Shown: one piece after another, positions 1-7,143 of the stretch | How the letters are laid out: each line of letters starts with the position of its first letter | Position numbering within the stretch: the first letter of the stretch is position 1 | Source: Roseimaritima sp. | GTDB lineage: Bacteria > Planctomycetota > Planctomycetia > Pirellulales > Pirellulaceae | Length of the DNA stretch: 8,354 nucleotides | Assembly: GCA_007124075.1 (NCBI GenBank) | Contig: SLFV01000171.1 | Coordinates: 1 to 8,354, forward strand | Direction: 5' to 3' | Notes under the pieces: model-generated | What the model was told of the DNA's origin: nothing | Database searches by the model: none | The model's input: the letters and a program-made list of their open reading frames with translations, nothing else | Position numbers and translations under genes: made by a program

Positions 1-1284
1 ATCGGTGCCCAACAACGGACCCTTGCCAGGTTTTTCTGGCAAGATGAAGAAGATCAAAAGCTTTACTGGGGGGACCTGCAGTCTGCGGGACAAAAATGGA
101 GTTTGAAGAAACAATCGCTCGTCGGATTCCCGTCGCTGGATCCCGAGCAGCAGGGCCTTGTTCAGATGGTGGAAGATGAAGGGATTTTGGTTGTCGGTGT
201 CCGTGACCAAGACGAGGGAAATATTGGTAGTGGGTGGATCGCCGTGGACTCGGGGGTCGTGGAGGAGCCGCACGGGGATCACTCTCACTGGCGACTGCAG
301 CATCAGCCACGGGTGCTGCTGCAGCAGATCGACGACCAGCAGGGAAATCCAGCACACGTTTACAAGTACGGCGCGACCTTCGCGTTGGCCAACGATCGCA
401 AGAACGGGTTTACGCTAACCTCGGCTGGCCGAATTCGCCAAGCCAAGGAAGCGTCGCAAGCCGCAACATTTTATGAAGGGGGTGGCGGTCACATCACGTT
501 GGCAATCGTTGGCAATGATGTTGTGTACAGTACCTGGATTGCTCCCTCAGGCCCCGACGCAGGACGTGTCGATGTGGTAGGAATCGGCAAACAAGCGGGC
601 AAAGGGTATTCGTTTCACTGTCCCACGGGGGTGCTGCATGGCGCTACCACAAATCAAAACAAGGTCTTCTTCGCGCCCGCTGACGGTATCTGCTGGGTGA
701 CGGCCGATCGTAGTATAAGCCAAGGTCCTGCGGATATCGTAGTCCATTCCATTTCGCTTGGTAACGACTCCGACGACAAGCCGCTGCGAACCGGTGCGTT
801 TGGAAACGTGCGGAACTACGTTTTGTTTGTTACTGGGAAAGCGGATGCCGCCAAGTTGTGCTTTCTGAATGCTGCCGACGCAGAGCCGACGCTTGGCCAA
901 CTATCGCTCCCGATCGATCCGTCGGTTTCTTTGGGTACACCGATCCCATTGCAGACGCGGATCGGAAAGCGGTTCGCCTTGATCTTCGCGGAAAGTGCGG
1001 ACGCGGCCGAGGAGGATCAATTATTGATCGTGGATCTGGATCCCAACCTGGATGGGGATTTCAGCGACGCGAAACTGGCGAAGACGCTTGCGATTGGCCG
1101 GAACCGCTTGGGCCCTGGCCACCAAGGGCATCATGCGTTAACCGTCCTGCCCACTCGTCGCTACGCGGTATTCTCCAATCCGGGTGATGGCACACTGTCC
1201 CTTTTATCGCTGTCAGATTTCCAGGTAGTCGCTAGTTTGGAAGTGGGTGGCATTCCAGGTCGCGTTATCGCGGTGGGCGAGTAA
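1..1284 (+). CDS. Beta-propeller-like protein with histidine clusters, possibly AztD-like (5' partial)
   Basis: The frame is open from base 1 to the TAA at 1282-1284 (427 codons visible), so the gene starts upstream. The TTG at 103 is in frame but is not the likely start, because the codons before it (RFFWQDEEDQKLYWGDL) read as the same blade-like repeat. The protein consists of repeated beta-strand units with a YVTN/WD-like finish (LSLLSLSDFQVVASLEVGG...VIAVGE at the C terminus). Histidines cluster at HGDHSHW (bases 271-291), GGGGH (to 492), FHCPTGVLHG (613-642) and GHQGHH (1117-1134). From memory, the order of an early HGDH motif, a mid C-x-(4-5)-LHG motif, a late GH motif and a final V-x-AVG resembles the bacterial periplasmic zinc chaperone AztD, an eight-bladed propeller. 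Any signal peptide is out of view and no AztABC transporter gene is visible. A loop at 1039-1068 (DPNLDGDFSD) looks like a calcium-binding loop. The fold is likely; the zinc role is a guess. It could be a generic YVTN-type propeller. Confidence 0.6.
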   Translation: MGAQQRTLARFFWQDEEDQKLYWGDLQSAGQKWSLKKQSLVGFPSLDPEQQGLVQMVEDEGILVVGVRDQDEGNIGSGWIAVDSGVVEEPHGDHSHWRLQHQPRVLLQQIDDQQGNPAHVYKYGATFALANDRKNGFTLTSAGRIRQAKEASQAATFYEGGGGHITLAIVGNDVVYSTWIAPSGPDAGRVDVVGIGKQAGKGYSFHCPTGVLHGATTNQNKVFFAPADGICWVTADRSISQGPADIVVHSISLGNDSDDKPLRTGAFGNVRNYVLFVTGKADAAKLCFLNAADAEPTLGQLSLPIDPSVSLGTPIPLQTRIGKRFALIFAESADAAEEDQLLIVDLDPNLDGDFSDAKLAKTLAIGRNRLGPGHQGHHALTVLPTRRYAVFSNPGDGTLSLLSLSDFQVVASLEVGGIPGRVIAVGE

Positions 1285-1296
1285 GCGGATCTAAAA

Positions 1297-1347
1297 CTTC
1301 TCTGTTTTGATTAGGCTTTGCCAATCAGGCCGCTTGCCAAACAGAAG
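1297..1347 (+). other. Two-tier hairpin after the propeller gene
   Basis: An inner hairpin pairs TGATT (1308-1312) and GGC (1314-1316) with GCC (1320-1322) and AATCA (1323-1327), leaving a 3-nt TTT loop and one bulged A. An outer stem pairs CTTC (1297-1300) and TGTTT (1303-1307) with AAACA (1339-1343) and GAAG (1344-1347), with small bulges. It starts 13 nt after the stop codon, where a terminator would lie, but no T-tract follows, so a classical intrinsic terminator is not supported. It could be a Rho-type or 3'-end stabilising structure, or chance pairing. Confidence 0.35.
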
Positions 1348-1422
1348 CGGATAGGGAAACAATAGAAAATGTTGCGACCGGGGCGACCATACTGAACGAT
1401 ATCGGTGGTTCAGGAACCTACA

Positions 1423-1457
1423 GCGCCCTTGATCAGGCGCCTCCAGGAGTGAGCGCC
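1423..1457 (+). promoter_or_regulatory. dapA leader with two mutually exclusive stems
   Basis: A central GGCGC (1436-1440) can pair either with the upstream GCGCC (1423-1427, 8-nt loop holding the palindrome TGATCA) or with the downstream GCGCC (1453-1457). The downstream stem can be extended by CTC/GAG pairing across the GTG at 1449. The two GCGCC copies sit in a 9-nt direct repeat, AGCGCCCTT, at 1422-1430 and 1452-1460. The arrangement lies 34 nt before the dapA ATG and is the sort of alternative pairing used in attenuators. The arms are only 5 bp, so chance cannot be excluded, and no known riboswitch class is recognised. Confidence 0.3.
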
Positions 1458-1490
1458 CTTCAACATTCTCAGCTTTTAGATTTTACAAAT

Positions 1491-2408
1491 ATGACCAATC
1501 GACGCGGTTCCGGATTCGCTGGTTTATCTGTAGCAATTGTGACCCCCTTTCGCGATGGGGAAGTCGATTTTGCTCGGCTTCGCGAACAGATTGAATCCCA
1601 GATCGCTGCGGGCGTGACGTGTTTGGTACCGGTCGGCACCACCGGGGAATCTCCAACCCTGACACATGACGAGCACGAACGTGTCATCGCGGAAACCATT
1701 CAGTTGGCCGCCGGACGGGTCAAGGTAATGGCCGGGACGGGGAGCAACAGTACGGCGGAGGCCTTGCGGTTAACCAAACGTGCCCAACGCGAGGGTGCCG
1801 ACGCAACGCTGCAGGTTGCTCCTTACTACAACAAACCAACCCAAGAGGGGTTTTATCAACATTTTAAAGCGATCGCAGAGGCGGTTTCGATCCCGGTCTG
1901 TGTCTACAACATTCCTGGCCGGAGCGCGGCAAATATCGAAACACAGACGATTCAGCGACTTGCGGAGATTGATGGGATCGCGTTGGTTAAGGAGGCGACA
2001 GGAAAGCTGGATGCTTGCTCGGAAATTTTGGCAACAACCGACCTGACCGTTCTAAGCGGGGACGACAGTTTGACTTTGCCAATGATGTCTGTCGGGGCTG
2101 AGGGGGTGATTTCTGTAGTCGGCAATGTTGTCCCGGGGGACATGTTGGCTTTGGTGCGTGCAGCCTCCGCAGGTAACAAAGCGACCGCCCAACATCTGCA
2201 CTATAAACTATTTGCATTATGCAGGGACATGCTTGGGCTTGCCACCAACCCAATTCCCGTCAAGGCTGCGATGCGAATCCTTGATACCGATACCGGTGAA
2301 TTGCGTTTGCCAATGACCCCACTGGACCAGCCAGGTATGGTAAAGTTAAGGAAAACATTGCTGCGATATGGCTTGATCACCGACGCCAGCACCATCGTGA
2401 CCCCGTGA
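1491..2408 (+). CDS. dapA: 4-hydroxy-tetrahydrodipicolinate synthase DapA
   Basis: Cytoplasmic class I aldolase that condenses pyruvate with aspartate semialdehyde, the committed step towards diaminopimelate and lysine. The 305-residue protein is one TIM barrel of normal family length (E. coli 292). Visible residues from the ATG at 1491: GTTGE with Thr50/Thr51, the tyrosine pair Tyr112/Tyr113, Tyr139 and Arg144 in VYNIPGR, and the Schiff-base Lys167 in VKEATG. These align with E. coli Thr44/45, Tyr106/107, Tyr133, Arg138 and Lys161 at a constant offset of 6. Residues that form the lysine-inhibition pocket are also present (Ser54, His59, His62, Asn86, Glu90, Tyr112), so feedback inhibition is likely. 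The frame runs back to a GTG at 1449, which would add 14 residues; that GTG sits inside a possible stem and the extra residues do not look like DapA, so I prefer the ATG although no clear ribosome-binding site precedes it. It converges with lpd, leaving 94 nt between stops. No other lysine-pathway gene is in view. Confidence 0.96.
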   Translation: MTNRRGSGFAGLSVAIVTPFRDGEVDFARLREQIESQIAAGVTCLVPVGTTGESPTLTHDEHERVIAETIQLAAGRVKVMAGTGSNSTAEALRLTKRAQREGADATLQVAPYYNKPTQEGFYQHFKAIAEAVSIPVCVYNIPGRSAANIETQTIQRLAEIDGIALVKEATGKLDACSEILATTDLTVLSGDDSLTLPMMSVGAEGVISVVGNVVPGDMLALVRAASAGNKATAQHLHYKLFALCRDMLGLATNPIPVKAAMRILDTDTGELRLPMTPLDQPGMVKLRKTLLRYGLITDASTIVTP

Positions 2409-2502
2409 CCTCCAAAGGCTCATCCCCCTTTTTCAACGGGCTGTTAAACGCAGCATTGAGTGGTTGTTGAACCATCTAAGCCAAACGGACGTGCGACTGA
2501 GA

Positions 2503-3900
2503 TCAAACCGTGTGAATCGCGCGGTTTTCGACGGCAAGCGCCGCTTCGTGGACCGCCTCGGACAACGTCGGATGGGCGTGGCAAGTCCGCGCGATATCCT
2601 CACTACTGGCACCAAACTCCATTGCGGCTGCGGCCTCAGCGATCAAATCGCCAGCCCTCGCACCAATGATGTGTACCCCCAGCACACGATCGGTTTCGGA
2701 ATCCGCTAAAATTTTAACCCTTCCATCGACTTCGCCCAAGGTGCGGGCACGTCCGTTGGCACCGAATGGGCAAATGCCTTTCTGATAGGCAATCCCTTCT
2801 GCCTTCAATTGTTCCTCAGTTTTGCCCACGGTAGCGATCTCGGGATGCGTGTACACGACTGCGGGAATCACACCATAGTTGACATGACTGGGAACACCCC
2901 CGATTTGTTCCACACAGACCATGCCTTCTTCCATCGCTTTGTGAGCCAGCATAGCGCCCCCGATGCAATCGCCGATGGCAAAGATATCGGGCACCGACGT
3001 GCGAAAATGCGCATCCACAGAAACGAAACCGCGATGATCTCGTTCAACCCCCGCCTCTTCCAAGCCGATCCCACTGGTCGTGGGCACGCGACCGGTCGAC
3101 AGCAGCACGCGGTCGCACGCGATGGCCTCCCCGTCTTTCACCTTGACCAGGCAGTGGTCCCCATCCCGCACGGCCGATTCGACCATTGTGCTGGTATGGA
3201 TTTGTAGCCCCTGTTTCCTGAACATCCGATGCGCAAGCTGCGCGACTTCGCCATCGATCCCGGTCAAAATGCGATCAAACGCCTCCAGCACGATAACCTC
3301 GCTGCCCAATCGGTTCCAGACGCTGCCTAGTTCTAAGCCGATGTAGCCCCCACCGATGACGACCAATCGCTCGGGAACTTTGTCAAACGACAATGCCATG
3401 GTGCTGTTGCCGATAAAGACGCCATCCTCCTCGATACTTGGCAAACTTGCAGGTTTGCTTCCCAAAGCCAGTAGGATTTTATCCGCCTGTAGACGCTGAG
3501 TAGGCTCCGTGCCTTCGTAAACCTCAATCGTGTTGACGTCTCGCAACTTGCCTCTCCCGCGAACCCCCACAACGTTGTTCTTGCTGAACAACATGTCGAT
3601 ACCACCTGTCAATGCAGCGACAATCTTCTCCTTCCGCTGCATCATTTGGGCCAGGTCCAATTGCACGTCGCTGACGCGCAGACCATGCTCCGCGAAACCA
3701 TGTCGGGCTTCGTGATAAAGGTGACTTGACTCCAGCAACGCCTTGCTGGGAATGCATCCAACACGCAAGCAAGTTCCCCCAAATTGCGAGTTTTCATCGA
3801 CGCAGGCAACCTTCATTCCTAGCTGAGCAGCCCGGATCGCAGCGACGTAACCAGCAGGGCCTCCACCCAGAACGACCAAATCAAATCGATCAGTTTGCAT
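2503..3900 (-). CDS. lpd: Dihydrolipoyl dehydrogenase (E3 component)
   Basis: Cytoplasmic FAD enzyme that reoxidises the dihydrolipoyl arms of 2-oxoacid dehydrogenase complexes (pyruvate, 2-oxoglutarate, branched-chain) or the glycine cleavage system, passing electrons to NAD. The 465-residue protein has the full family order: FAD Rossmann motif GGGPAG (12-17), redox disulfide Cys44-Cys49 in GGTCLRVGCIPSK, NAD motif GGGYIG (183-188) followed by Glu206 at the end of strand 2 (points to NAD rather than NADP), second FAD motif TSVPDIFAIGDC with Asp311, and a C-terminal dimerisation domain ending in the catalytic pair His443/Glu448 in HPTLSE. There is no N-terminal lipoyl domain. No E1 or E2 gene is adjacent in the window, so which complex it serves cannot be read here. 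The ATG at 3900 is well supported because the Rossmann strand begins at residue 6; AGAAG upstream is a weak ribosome-binding site. The 187-nt gap behind it carries a strong inverted repeat, suggesting separate control from the gene upstream. Confidence 0.97.
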   Translation of the reverse strand: MQTDRFDLVVLGGGPAGYVAAIRAAQLGMKVACVDENSQFGGTCLRVGCIPSKALLESSHLYHEARHGFAEHGLRVSDVQLDLAQMMQRKEKIVAALTGGIDMLFSKNNVVGVRGRGKLRDVNTIEVYEGTEPTQRLQADKILLALGSKPASLPSIEEDGVFIGNSTMALSFDKVPERLVVIGGGYIGLELGSVWNRLGSEVIVLEAFDRILTGIDGEVAQLAHRMFRKQGLQIHTSTMVESAVRDGDHCLVKVKDGEAIACDRVLLSTGRVPTTSGIGLEEAGVERDHRGFVSVDAHFRTSVPDIFAIGDCIGGAMLAHKAMEEGMVCVEQIGGVPSHVNYGVIPAVVYTHPEIATVGKTEEQLKAEGIAYQKGICPFGANGRARTLGEVDGRVKILADSETDRVLGVHIIGARAGDLIAEAAAAMEFGASSEDIARTCHAHPTLSEAVHEAALAVENRAIHTV

Positions 3901-3930
3901 TGTCTTCTTAGCACTCGGGGAAAGGGAATA

Positions 3931-3959
3931 GGGAAGCGATTCATGTCAATCGGCTTCCC
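3931..3959. promoter_or_regulatory. 11-bp imperfect inverted repeat upstream of lpd
   Basis: GGGAAGCGATT (3931-3941) is matched by AATCGGCTTCCC (3948-3959): 11 pairs with one bulged base and a 6-nt loop (CATGTC). It lies 31-59 nt upstream of the lpd ATG, in the gap after the secreted-protein gene. No T-tract follows on either strand. On the - strand the loop region includes TTGACA, a good -35 hexamer, but no convincing -10 lies at the right distance. It could be an operator, a hairpin in the lpd 5' leader, or a 3'-end structure for the upstream transcript. The pairing is certain; the role is not known. Confidence 0.6.
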
Positions 3960-4087
3960 AGAGATCTTCCTACAGTCTAGCGCGGGCCCTTTTCGCCGAC
4001 CAGTTGGCTGAAATGACAAAATCTGCAACGGATAGGGGACAGGCTTCGCACCCGGGATCTCTTTGCCGGACGTGTCGGACTGGCTGG

Positions 4088-6118
4088 TCAAGGAGACTGC
4101 GGCTGGGGTAAGCCCTCGGTAACTTCCTGCTCGCGATCGGTTCCGATGGCCTGATAAACGTACCATGCACGCTTCCGCTGGCCGTCGGGATGGTCCGCTG
4201 TCGGCAAGGTTCTGAGACCCAGCAATAGTCCCCCCTCGTTAGGATGGTCGATCCAGCGATGGTAATGAAAAGATTCAATTTCGGGATAGTTTCGGACCCG
4301 CTGCATCATCCACCAAAGCGAACCGGCTTGACATGCCTGGTGTTCGTCGGAGTACGATGCAGAGTGAATCCCCTGTTCGCTCAAGAGGATCGGGCGGATT
4401 CGTCCTTGTGAATCCAGCATCGAGGTTTGCTTGAGGAAACGGACCAGTACATCAAAATTTTTCATCGTGATTAACGGTGAATCAAAGTCATCGGTGATAT
4501 TCCGGTCTTCCCACGCCACTGTGGCAAACAGGTTTTCCGGATAGGGGTGATAGGCCACTCCCCACGAAAAATCTCCTTCCTGCTGACAATAGCGTTGCAG
4601 ATCGCGCAAGAAGTCGCGGGGGGCAAGTTGCTGTCCAGACCCGTCATCCGGGACGTTCCAGTGATGTGTCAGCGAAGCAAACACCCGAGCGGTAGGAACC
4701 GACTGCACTGTAGCCGCGTGGATAATGCGTAACGCGCGGTAATAAGTTTCCGTCACGATCGGTCGTGGCTGGATCCCCATGTTAGACCACACGTGATGGA
4801 AATCGACCTCGTTGTGTGCGATCCAATTTGAAATTAACCCAGGCGAACTCTCCTTGCCATCATAGCGTGAGGCGATTCGCTGCAAGACTTGGGCGTAGAT
4901 CATTGCACCTCGATCGGTCGTCAGGTTAGGCATGCTATAGCTGCCGCCATCATTTCGGGGATGCACTAAGGGGTGCTTTTGGTCTTGGACGTGCCGGGGC
5001 AGGATCAGTAGGATCGCGGAAACGATCAGGTTGTGTTGGTCCGCAAATGCCATGGTCTGATCCAAGCGGTCAAAGGGCGTGGAGTCAAAGTAGACGGGCG
5101 GACCCTCGACCGATAACCGTTCGCGACGCGGACCAGCAGAATCGGAAATGAAAGGGTTCAGGACCAAATTCAGCGTAACTGCCGCAACGCCCAGGTCAGC
5201 AATTTCGTCGACCGGTCCTCCTAGCCAAAAACCCCCCAGTCCTTTCTGGGACCGAGGTAAGGTTGGCGGTGACTGTCGCAGGCTGGGGCTTGAACCAAAA
5301 CGTGTGGGAAATTGTCTGGCTGTTAGTGGGCGTCCGTCGATAATCCGCCAACCACTAAAGCAGCGATCGCGTTGTTGATCAAAGCGTGGTACCACAAATT
5401 CAAAGTTTTCTTCGTCAACTTCCAATTCAGCACGCACGGCGACTCCATCGGCATCCGCGTCCAGGCCCGGGGTCAATTCGATGACTTGCCATCCCGCGGG
5501 CGGTGACAACCGGGCAGCCCGTTTACCTAATAAACGAATTTGCTCCGCCTCCACGATCACCTCCTCCAGCGACAACGGAAATGTTGCATCCAGGTATCCG
5601 CGAATCGTTTCGCCCCGCTCAACAAGCGACTCCCAATCTCTCTTTTTTTCCTCTAGCCTCGCAGCATCGTCCGCTGACAATGGATGAATGCGTACATCAC
5701 GGATTATCAGCCGGACATCGGGCTTCATCCCCAAATCAATCCGCAATTCCGGGCTATCCGAAAGCCGATTCAGGCCGGCCCCCTCCGGGATCACTGCGCG
5801 ATAGGTCGCCCACGTTTCGGCTATCCGCATTGGGGGTAATTGAATTTCAGTGCTTGCTTGAAAGGGAGGGCCAGGGAAGATAGACACATCCCCAATCCCT
5901 GCCGGACAGAAATACTGAAATTCCAGTACGCGATGCTGTGGCTGCAGTTTTTCGGTCCATTCGCCGACGATGTAAGGATCGTGACCGGTCGTCATAATCG
6001 TCAGTTCATCGTCTGTCTGCCGGACAACAACATCGTTCTCTCGATTGGGGGTAAAACTCCAAGTTATCGGTTGTGCCGATACGAGTCCCAGCAAACTGGC
6101 GATGAGCTTTAGCAACAT
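4088..6118 (-). CDS. Secreted DUF5722-like protein, putative clan-A glycoside hydrolase fold
   Basis: 676 residues. The N terminus (MLLKLIASLLGLVSAQP) is a short signal peptide, probably cut after Ala15, so the protein is exported. Residues about 18-147 look like a beta-sandwich of carbohydrate-binding type, about 150-205 are charged and helical, and about 293-660 look like a TIM-barrel domain. In the barrel, WIAHNEVD gives Asn436-Glu437 (the Asn-Glu pair typical of strand 4 in clan GH-A), AYHPYP gives His524/Tyr526, and ILLSEQG gives Glu581 (strand 7). This pattern fits a retaining glycosidase with Glu437 as acid/base and Glu581 as nucleophile. From memory the C-terminal part belongs to the uncharacterised family DUF5722, common in planctomycetes and Bacteroidetes; substrate unknown. 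Residues about 275-296 (SSPSLRQSPPTLPRSQKG...) are low-complexity and unlike their surroundings, possibly an insertion or linker. The ATG is 33 nt after the reductase stop, so it is probably cotranscribed with that gene. Confidence 0.8.
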   Translation of the reverse strand: MLLKLIASLLGLVSAQPITWSFTPNRENDVVVRQTDDELTIMTTGHDPYIVGEWTEKLQPQHRVLEFQYFCPAGIGDVSIFPGPPFQASTEIQLPPMRIAETWATYRAVIPEGAGLNRLSDSPELRIDLGMKPDVRLIIRDVRIHPLSADDAARLEEKKRDWESLVERGETIRGYLDATFPLSLEEVIVEAEQIRLLGKRAARLSPPAGWQVIELTPGLDADADGVAVRAELEVDEENFEFVVPRFDQQRDRCFSGWRIIDGRPLTARQFPTRFGSSPSLRQSPPTLPRSQKGLGGFWLGGPVDEIADLGVAAVTLNLVLNPFISDSAGPRRERLSVEGPPVYFDSTPFDRLDQTMAFADQHNLIVSAILLILPRHVQDQKHPLVHPRNDGGSYSMPNLTTDRGAMIYAQVLQRIASRYDGKESSPGLISNWIAHNEVDFHHVWSNMGIQPRPIVTETYYRALRIIHAATVQSVPTARVFASLTHHWNVPDDGSGQQLAPRDFLRDLQRYCQQEGDFSWGVAYHPYPENLFATVAWEDRNITDDFDSPLITMKNFDVLVRFLKQTSMLDSQGRIRPILLSEQGIHSASYSDEHQACQAGSLWWMMQRVRNYPEIESFHYHRWIDHPNEGGLLLGLRTLPTADHPDGQRKRAWYVYQAIGTDREQEVTEGLPQPQSP
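5227..5250 (-). terminator. Terminator-like hairpin inside the secreted-protein gene
   Basis: Read on the coding (-) strand, CCCAG (5250-5246) and CTGGG (5239-5235) form a 5-bp GC-rich stem with a 6-nt loop AAAGGA, followed by GGG and then five T (5231-5227). This has the form of a weak intrinsic terminator but lies in codons about 290-297 of an intact reading frame, next to the low-complexity stretch. The stem is short and three G separate it from the T-run, so real termination is doubtful. It may instead be the mark of a small repeat inserted in frame. Confidence 0.25.
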
Positions 6119-6151
6119 GTTGAAATGGTTCCCAGGTGCGTGTTCGAGTCG

Positions 6152-7141
6152 TTAAAGTCCGCTGCTTAACCGTTCCAATCCTTGTTCATTGGTAATCGTT
6201 GGTTGGTAGCCTAGCAAGCGAATGGCCGCGGACAAGTCGAAGTAATGATCGGTTGCCAATTGGGCTGCGACAAATCGTGTCATTGGTGGTTCTGTCGTCT
6301 TGCCAATAATCCGATAGAAGGTCTCCATGGTCGCACCAATTCGCCACGCAGTTTTGAAACTAATCTGGCGACTGGGGCGTTTCGTCCCCGCCGCTTCAAG
6401 CAGGTTGGCGATCCATTGCCAGCAGTTGACCGGTTGATTCTGGGATACAAAGTAGGCCCGTCCAGCGGCTGGGGAATTCGGGTCCGCAGCCAGGCGAGCC
6501 ATTGCTGAGAGGTGCGCGCCCGCGGCATTTTCGACATGCGTTGCATCGATCAGATTTTGACCGTCACCAACAATCCGCAATCGCCCGTTCTGCGCGCGCT
6601 GGATCAAACGCGGCAGCAAGTGCGGGTCGCCCTCGCCCCAAATCAGGTGCGGACGCAAGGAAACGGTTTGAAGTTTTCCTGGCTGGTTCGCTCGCAAGAC
6701 CGCTTGCTCCGCCAAAGCCTTGGTGTGGGGGTAGTGACAAAGCCATTTCTGCGGATACGGGACCGATTCATCGACCCCTTTTTGGTCGGAACCGTCAAAC
6801 GTCACGCTGGGACTGCTGGTGTAGACCAGGATTGGCACCCCATGGGCCTGGCAACCCCGCAAAACATTCTGTGTGCCGATCATGTTGGGAACATAGTAGT
6901 TAGCCCAGCGGCCCCACACGCCCGCTTTGGCGGCGGTATGAACGACGGCATCGATTCCTTGGCATGCCCGCCTGACCGCATCCGCGTCAACGATATCACC
7001 GCAAACCTGCTGCATGCCCAGCGAAGTCAGTTCGGGATACAGGCCACGGCTGAAGCCTCGAACACGATCCCCGCGAGCCAGTAGTTGGCGGACGATGTGC
7101 GAGCCCAAAAAGCCGCCCGCCCCAGTAACTAAAACATGCAT
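6152..7141 (-). CDS. NAD(P)-dependent epimerase/3-beta-HSD family reductase, OleD-like
   Basis: 329-residue extended short-chain dehydrogenase. The Rossmann motif TGAGGFLG gives Gly7, Gly10 and Gly13. The active site shows Ser110 in VYTSSPSV and the pair Tyr137-x3-Lys141 in YPHTK, followed by LRPHLIWG (162-169). Strand 2 ends in GFSRG with Arg32 and no acidic residue, which favours NADP. From memory, the run YTSSPSV...DESVPYP...YPHTKALAE matches the 3-beta-hydroxysteroid dehydrogenase/isomerase branch that includes OleD, which reduces 2-alkyl-3-oxo acids in long-chain olefin synthesis; oleABCD genes are reported from several planctomycetes. No oleA, oleB or oleC is in this window, so the pathway link is unproven; a general sugar- or sterol-type reductase is the alternative. 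The ATG is 2 nt after the cyclase stop with AAGGG 6 nt upstream, so translation is probably coupled. The C-terminal half is less conserved, as usual for substrate-binding domains of this family. Confidence 0.85.
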   Translation of the reverse strand: MHVLVTGAGGFLGSHIVRQLLARGDRVRGFSRGLYPELTSLGMQQVCGDIVDADAVRRACQGIDAVVHTAAKAGVWGRWANYYVPNMIGTQNVLRGCQAHGVPILVYTSSPSVTFDGSDQKGVDESVPYPQKWLCHYPHTKALAEQAVLRANQPGKLQTVSLRPHLIWGEGDPHLLPRLIQRAQNGRLRIVGDGQNLIDATHVENAAGAHLSAMARLAADPNSPAAGRAYFVSQNQPVNCWQWIANLLEAAGTKRPSRQISFKTAWRIGATMETFYRIIGKTTEPPMTRFVAAQLATDHYFDLSAAIRLLGYQPTITNEQGLERLSSGL

Positions 7142-7143
7142 AT

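Noticed and set aside
103..1284. TTG at 103 as the start of the propeller gene
   Set aside because: The frame continues without a stop to base 1 and the upstream codons look like part of the same propeller blade; no ribosome-binding site is seen.
1369..1395. Eight-codon frame (MLRPGRPY) before dapA, considered as a leader peptide
   Set aside because: It has no lysine codons and no good ribosome-binding site, so it does not fit lysine attenuation.
1449..1490. GTG at 1449 as the dapA start
   Set aside because: It adds 14 residues not typical of DapA, the AGGAG beside it overlaps the codon, and it lies within a possible stem; the ATG at 1491 gives the usual family length.
2409..2502. Possible bidirectional terminator between dapA and lpd (TGGTT/AACCA hairpin at 2461-2474; C5T5 run near 2425-2433)
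   Set aside because: The stem is only 5 bp with no T-tract after it on either strand, and the T-run is not preceded by a stem.
2809..3207. A 132-codon open frame on the + strand
   Set aside because: Antisense to the lpd gene in a region coding for conserved NAD- and FAD-binding motifs; no independent coding evidence.
3944..3949. TTGACA on the - strand as the lpd promoter -35
   Set aside because: No acceptable -10 hexamer at 16-18 nt; the hexamer overlaps the inverted repeat and may be coincidental.
6512..7084. A 190-codon open frame on the + strand
   Set aside because: It lies wholly antisense to the reductase gene, whose motifs are unmistakable; its protein shows no recognisable domain and long antisense frames are expected at this GC content.
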